A DNA stretch of 40,684 nucleotides, from NCBI GenBank assembly GCA_003567655.1, contig PWZA01000209.1:1-40684 (forward strand), read 5' to 3'. Source of the DNA: Dehalococcoidia bacterium. Lineage in GTDB: Bacteria; Chloroflexota; Dehalococcoidia; GIF9; AB-539-J10. The notes beneath the pieces were generated by a model, which searched no databases, was not told the origin of the DNA, and saw only the letters and a program-made list of their open reading frames with translations. Both the position numbers and the translations under genes were made by a program. The number at the start of each line of letters is the position of its first letter. The first letter of the stretch is position 1. Shown in pieces: positions 36,593 through 40,684 of this stretch.

Positions 36593-37230
36593 TTATCCAT
36601 GAACTCGGCACCCTTCTTCTCAGACTCCCGGTTCACGATCAGAGTGAGCCAGTCTCCCGGCCTCAAGACCTCATCTATAGCAAGGGTGCGTCCCCCTCTT
36701 TGAGTCACCAGGACCTGTATGCCGTTCGGAGACTTCATCTCGGAGATCCTTCGGCCGATGCATTTCATGCCCGTTTCAATCTCTATTTCTATTATCTCCG
36801 AGCCGGAGCACGACATGAAGTCCTTCACATAGGGCTGGGATATCATGCGCGAGATATGCCTGGCGGCAACCATGTCGAGGTTGACCTGGAAGGTAACACC
36901 CGCCTGCTTGAACGCCTCCTCGTGTTCTGTGTCATCTACGAGAGAGATTACGGTCTTTGCCCCGAGCTCCCTGGCTATCATGCAGAGCATCAGGTTCTCC
37001 GCGTCGTCTCCGGCAGCGGCGACAAAGGCGTAGGCCTTTCTCACTCCTGCCTCTTCAAGGACGGACTTCTGGCTGGCATCACCTGTAATGACCATCACGT
37101 CAGAGCCCTCTGCCATCTCATTGCATTTGGCCGGGTCACGGTCTACGATCATTACCTCGTTGCGTTGCCCGGCAAGCAGCTCAGCCAGATTCTTCCCTAC
37201 GTCGCTCAAACCTGCTATTACGACATACAT
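36574..37230 (-). CDS. trkA: Potassium uptake regulatory subunit TrkA/KtrA (single RCK)
   Basis: 'MYVVIAGLSDVGKNLAELLAGQRNEVMIVDRDPAKC', 'VITGDASQKSVLEEAGV', 'ENLMLCMIARELGAKTVI'; C-terminal TrkA_C. Confidence 0.92.
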   Translation of the reverse strand: MYVVIAGLSDVGKNLAELLAGQRNEVMIVDRDPAKCNEMAEGSDVMVITGDASQKSVLEEAGVRKAYAFVAAAGDDAENLMLCMIARELGAKTVISLVDDTEHEEAFKQAGVTFQVNLDMVAARHISRMISQPYVKDFMSCSGSEIIEIEIETGMKCIGRRISEMKSPNGIQVLVTQRGGRTLAIDEVLRPGDWLTLIVNRESEKKGAEFMDKWFAKG

Positions 37231-37402
37231 TGTTCCTCTTCAATCTCGAGTTGATTCGCTATGTTCTGAATGAACCGATGAACTGGTGATCAGAGCGAGG
37301 ATGACAGCTCAGGGGGGCAAACGGACATGAAGACTGGTTTAATATACGGGGCACTCTCCATTCATCTCATTACGCTATTACGCGGCGTCCCAATGTCCAG
37401 CG

Positions 37403-37431
37403 ATTTTAGCCCTCTACCAAACCGTTGTCAA
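37403..37431 (-). promoter_or_regulatory. Near-consensus sigma-70 promoter TTGACA-N17-TAAAAT for trkA-trkH
   Basis: Minus strand TTGACAacggtttggtagagggcTAAAAT; transcription would proceed toward trkA (starts at 37230). Confidence 0.65.
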
Positions 37432-37439
37432 GTGCTATA

Positions 37440-38246
37440 TCAGAGGGCGGAGATCTGTCGTCTCACCTCGTCGAGCCAGACCAACGATTTTAGTTCACGC
37501 TGCAAGAGATGCTCTATGTACCCGTGTAACACGCGCTCCAATTCCCGGGATAGACCGGCCTTCAACCTGACCCGACTTGCAGTGGCGTAGTCGCCGGATT
37601 GCCATAGACGAAGGACCTTCAATGCCTCGAGTGAAATGGGAAACGAGGGCCTGAACGAGATTGCCTCGGTTGGCTTACTTTGATTCGCTTCTCCCGTGCT
37701 ACAGTCGGGACAAAGAACGCCGCCTCGTGCAGAGCAGAAGGAGTTGATCATAGGCTTAAGAGGGGAATCACAGCCAACGCATCGCCGTAACTGAGGACGA
37801 TAACCAAGATGGTGAAGGAGGTGCAGTTCAAAATAGCGTAACGGGATCTCACTCTGCTCGGGCCTGCTTAACTGCTCCAGCGTTTCAAGAAGGAGCTTGA
37901 ACAATGGCCTGTTCTCACCCCCCTCGGCAGTGAAGGAGTCGAGTAGTTCCAGCATGTAGAAGCCGCAGGCCATGCGCCACAAATCGCTCTTCACGGCCAG
38001 GAAGCCGTTTATGGTCTGGCTTTGGGTAACAATATCGAGGTTGCGCCCTTTGGCTAGAAACACGAGGCTATGCGTCAAAGGCTCCAGATTGCCGGCAAGC
38101 TTGCTCCTGGGACGGCAAGCTCCTTTGGCCACCGCACTTATCTTGCCGAAGTCCGGAGTATAGAGGGTGACGATCTTGTCGTATTCGCCGAGCTTGCTCT
38201 GTCTTAAGACGATACCTTGTGTTTGATAGCTGCGTGATGTGCCCAA
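37440..38246 (-). CDS. recO: DNA repair protein RecO
   Basis: 'YQTQGIVLRQSKLGEYDKIVTLYTPDFGKISAVAKGACRPRSKLAGNLEPLTHSLVFLAKGRNLDIVTQSQ'; Zn site 'CVGCD...CSARGGVLCPDC'. Confidence 0.95.
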   Translation of the reverse strand: MGTSRSYQTQGIVLRQSKLGEYDKIVTLYTPDFGKISAVAKGACRPRSKLAGNLEPLTHSLVFLAKGRNLDIVTQSQTINGFLAVKSDLWRMACGFYMLELLDSFTAEGGENRPLFKLLLETLEQLSRPEQSEIPLRYFELHLLHHLGYRPQLRRCVGCDSPLKPMINSFCSARGGVLCPDCSTGEANQSKPTEAISFRPSFPISLEALKVLRLWQSGDYATASRVRLKAGLSRELERVLHGYIEHLLQRELKSLVWLDEVRRQISAL

Positions 38247-38328
38247 CTCAAGTCACAAACTCTAGTTGCCAAATCGTCAGTGAGACCCTGTTTGATACCG
38301 CGTGTTCAATTAGCATCAACTCTGATCC

Positions 38329-39762
38329 TCAAACCGCTCCAGGGCGGGTCTGGGCATTACTCAACACCAGGTTGATGGCATTGGCTGCAGCGGCAAAGGA
38401 GTAGTAGACAGGCAATCCGGAAGAGACACACTCATTAATGGCGGTCAAGATTGCCTCTGCCTCTTGCGGCAGAAGACTCGGTTCAAGAACCATCGCCATC
38501 GGCTTGGGTAGCCGATCCCGGTCTATCCAGAACCTGCCCAGGAGCATGTGAAGCCGTGCTCCCGAAAGCCAGGGGAGCACAAACTGACCGGTCCTCACGA
38601 AGGTGACCACGAAGTCGGTACCCGTCCATCGCGACACTATCTCGAATGCCCTGCGTGTGCTCTCGGCATCCATCATGCTCTGCGAGTAATCAACGGGGTT
38701 TCGCAGTATGTTGCCAGCGGCAGGGGTGAACTCCTGTAATTCGGACACCACTTCCTCAGGTAGAGCCGGGACCCTCAGTCCTCTGCTTTCAAACTCATCG
38801 GCGATCAGCACACTGGCTCCTCCTCCGATCCCGAACAGCACGGCGTTCCTACCGCCGGGCAGCGGCATGAACAACAGCGTAACCAGTACATCTATCATCT
38901 CGTCAAGGCTGCGAACGCTGATGATGCCCAGTTGCTTACAGAGGGCCTCCCAGGTGGATCTGCTTCCCGCCAGAGCCGCTGTATGGCCGGCAACTGCTCG
39001 GGCGCCTCCCTCGGTAGTCCCTCCTTTGAGCAGTATGACGGTCTTCTCCCTTGTTGCCTTCTCCAGGGCTTTGCGGAATCGTCTGCCGTCCTTGATTCCC
39101 TCGATGTAAAGGCATATTATTCTGGTTTCCGGATCAGCCGCCATGTACTCGAGCAGATCGTTCTCATCGATGTCACAGGCGTTGCCGTAGCTCACAACCT
39201 TGCTGAAGCGGACACCCCGCAGCATCGCCTGCCTGACCAGATAGACGGAATTGCCGCCGCTCTGGCTGATGAATCCCACCGGGCCGCCCTCCATGGGGAA
39301 GGCGGGGCTGAAAGATAGGCGCGATTCGGGGCAGTAAATGCCCATGCAGTTCGGACCGATGATCCTGATCCCCGTCCTCCGCCCCGCTTCCACAAGTTCG
39401 GACTCCAGCTTTATTCTCTCAGGATCGCCTGTCTCGCCAAATCCTGCCGTGCAAAAATGAATCGCCCGCACTCCCTTTTCTGTGCATTCTTCTACCAGTC
39501 GTGGAGCGATGTGGGCGTTCACCAGTCCAATCACATGGTCGATGTTGCCGGGAATGTCGCGCAGGCTGGTGTGTACCCTGTGTCCTTTGATCTCCCCGCC
39601 CTTGGGGTTTACTAGATAGAGCGGGCGGGCGAACTCGGACTCTATGAGTGCGTCCAGAAAGGTACGCGTCCAGTGCAACGGATTAGCGGTTGTGATGCCG
39701 ACAAGGGCGACGGAGTTAGGGTGGAACAAGAAGTCAAGACTATGTCCCTGGGTGTTCTTCAT
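38329..39762 (-). CDS. ADP-forming acyl-CoA synthetase alpha-like (CoA-binding plus succinyl-CoA-ligase-like domains)
   Basis: 'FLFHPNSVALVGITTANP', 'IIGPNCMGIYCP', 'GFISQSGGNSVYLVRQAMLRGVRFSKVVSYGNACDIDENDLLEYMA', 'AVAGHTAALAGS'. Start set at 39762. Confidence 0.87.
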   Translation of the reverse strand: MKNTQGHSLDFLFHPNSVALVGITTANPLHWTRTFLDALIESEFARPLYLVNPKGGEIKGHRVHTSLRDIPGNIDHVIGLVNAHIAPRLVEECTEKGVRAIHFCTAGFGETGDPERIKLESELVEAGRRTGIRIIGPNCMGIYCPESRLSFSPAFPMEGGPVGFISQSGGNSVYLVRQAMLRGVRFSKVVSYGNACDIDENDLLEYMAADPETRIICLYIEGIKDGRRFRKALEKATREKTVILLKGGTTEGGARAVAGHTAALAGSRSTWEALCKQLGIISVRSLDEMIDVLVTLLFMPLPGGRNAVLFGIGGGASVLIADEFESRGLRVPALPEEVVSELQEFTPAAGNILRNPVDYSQSMMDAESTRRAFEIVSRWTGTDFVVTFVRTGQFVLPWLSGARLHMLLGRFWIDRDRLPKPMAMVLEPSLLPQEAEAILTAINECVSSGLPVYYSFAAAANAINLVLSNAQTRPGAV

Positions 39763-40084
39763 ACTCGTCACCGGGCACTCATCTGTCGAAAGCGGATGCC
39801 GAGAGGAGTTCACGATAGGGCAGCCAGATGCCTAGACTGGCGAGCGGCCGATGACTCCTGATGCTGTATTGTTGATCGCCATGACGTCCGAGGTTGCGCG
39901 GGAAAGAATCAGCGCTGTCTCAGGTTGCTAGTATAGCAGATGAGCGGTGTACTGTAAATCTGGCTTCTACGTGGGCGTATGAGCAATGATTGGGAATAGC
40001 AGTTGGCAGATGTTCCGTGATACCCGGTTGTAGGGAACGCATTGTTCCCATGCGACAGCGGTTTTCCGGCTCAACCTGGGGGGG

Positions 40085-40118
40085 TTAACAGGATTTTAAC
40101 AATCATATGTTATCCTGT
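40085..40118 (+). promoter_or_regulatory. Candidate promoter TTAACA-N17-TGTTAT overlapped by an inverted repeat (ACAGGAT...ATCCTGT)
   Basis: TTAACA 40085-40090, TGTTAT 40108-40113; ACAGGAT 40088-40094 and ATCCTGT 40112-40118 are reverse complements. Confidence 0.4.
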
Positions 40119-40367
40119 ATTATGGCGCAGAGAATGTCATCTGTACGTCGTCACATATCCCCGGAGGCAGGGTGCTCTATGGCTGAGGCGTAGCCCGTTA
40201 TGCAAGCGCTGCCCTATGGAGGTGGGGTAGTTCCCAGTGTCCTTCCGCCACGTTAGCGCCGACATATCGGCGAATGTGAACTGGCCTTGTCTTCTCTGTT
40301 GCCGCCAGGCACGATCTCTGATGGGGGAATGGATGTGCCCGATGAGATCGGCATGGGTATGAGACTC

Positions 40368-40454
40368 GGAGGTGAGACATGAATGGGAGACTGTTGCTGC
40401 TGATCTGTAACGATTAGAACGCAGTAACTATGGAGCCAGGAGGTGAGACATGAA
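40368..40454 (+). repeat. Direct repeat of GGAGGTGAGACATGAA (40368-40383 and 40439-40454)
   Basis: 16/16 identical copies, 71 bp period, each a ribosome-binding site plus start codon. Confidence 0.9.
40379..40417 (+). other. Candidate 12-codon leader peptide MNGRLLLLICND
   Basis: ATG preceded by ggaggtgagac, identical to the context of the following gene start; stop TAG at 40415-40417. Confidence 0.35.
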
Positions 40455-40684
40455 GAAGGTGTTGATAGCCGCAACGGTGGCTGCCTTTGCCCTGTCGTTG
40501 ATAGCCACCCCCGTCCTGGCAGACGGGGCCAAGTTTCTACGGTTTGACCTGATGGATAGGGACCTGTACCAGTCCGCTCAGAGAGCCGTGATTCTGCACG
40601 GAAACAGCACGGGCAACATGACGCAGCACCTGATCCTTTCAGTCCAGTTCGTGGGTGACGCCGAGGAGTTTGCCTGGGTCATCC
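40450..40684 (+). CDS. Secreted DUF2330-like protein (3' truncated by window edge)
   Basis: Translated by hand: MKKVLIAATVAAFALSLIATPVLADGAKFLRFDLMDRDLYQSAQRAVILHGNSTGNMTQHLILSVQFVGDAEEFAWVI. Signal peptide plus 'QRAVILH...GDAEEFAWVI' as in DUF2330. Confidence 0.75.
   Translation, partial: MKKVLIAATVAAFALSLIATPVLADGAKFLRFDLMDRDLYQSAQRAVILHGNSTGNMTQHLILSVQFVGDAEEFAWVI

Overview
Gene-dense bacterial chromosomal segment (about 40.7 kb, moderately GC-rich). Gene content suggests an anaerobic Chloroflexota/Dehalococcoidia-like genome, but this is inference. I see no CRISPR array, transposase, rRNA or clear tRNA. Main blocks: (1) MOSC-fdhD-nadA-cutA-thi4; (2) pyrD convergent with a split methylmalonyl-CoA mutase/epimerase cluster; (3) a slipin/NfeD membrane-proteolysis cluster; (4) mscS, then a PaaK/CapK-like ligase plus a YkoP-like protein behind a perfect consensus promoter; (5) a minus-strand pyr operon pyrR-pyrB-pyrC-carA-carB-pyrK-yjbQ; (6) yebC-ruvC-ruvA; (7) ppsA, dgt-dnaG-rpoD, convergent ffh, HIT; (8) trkA-trkH, recO, an ADP-forming acyl-CoA synthetase alpha-like protein, and a truncated DUF2330-like secreted protein. 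The most notable signals are: a PyrB fused to a PyrI-type zinc domain, without the PyrI allosteric domain, plus an Ada-like degenerate tail; a full-consensus PyrR RNA-binding loop upstream of pyrR that can pair with a terminator-like, Shine-Dalgarno-sequestering hairpin; yjbQ translationally coupled to the end of the pyr operon; a terminator-like hairpin in the pyrD leader; and a long structured leader with a candidate leader peptide upstream of the DUF2330 gene. All functional calls are from reading motifs by eye; no searches were run.
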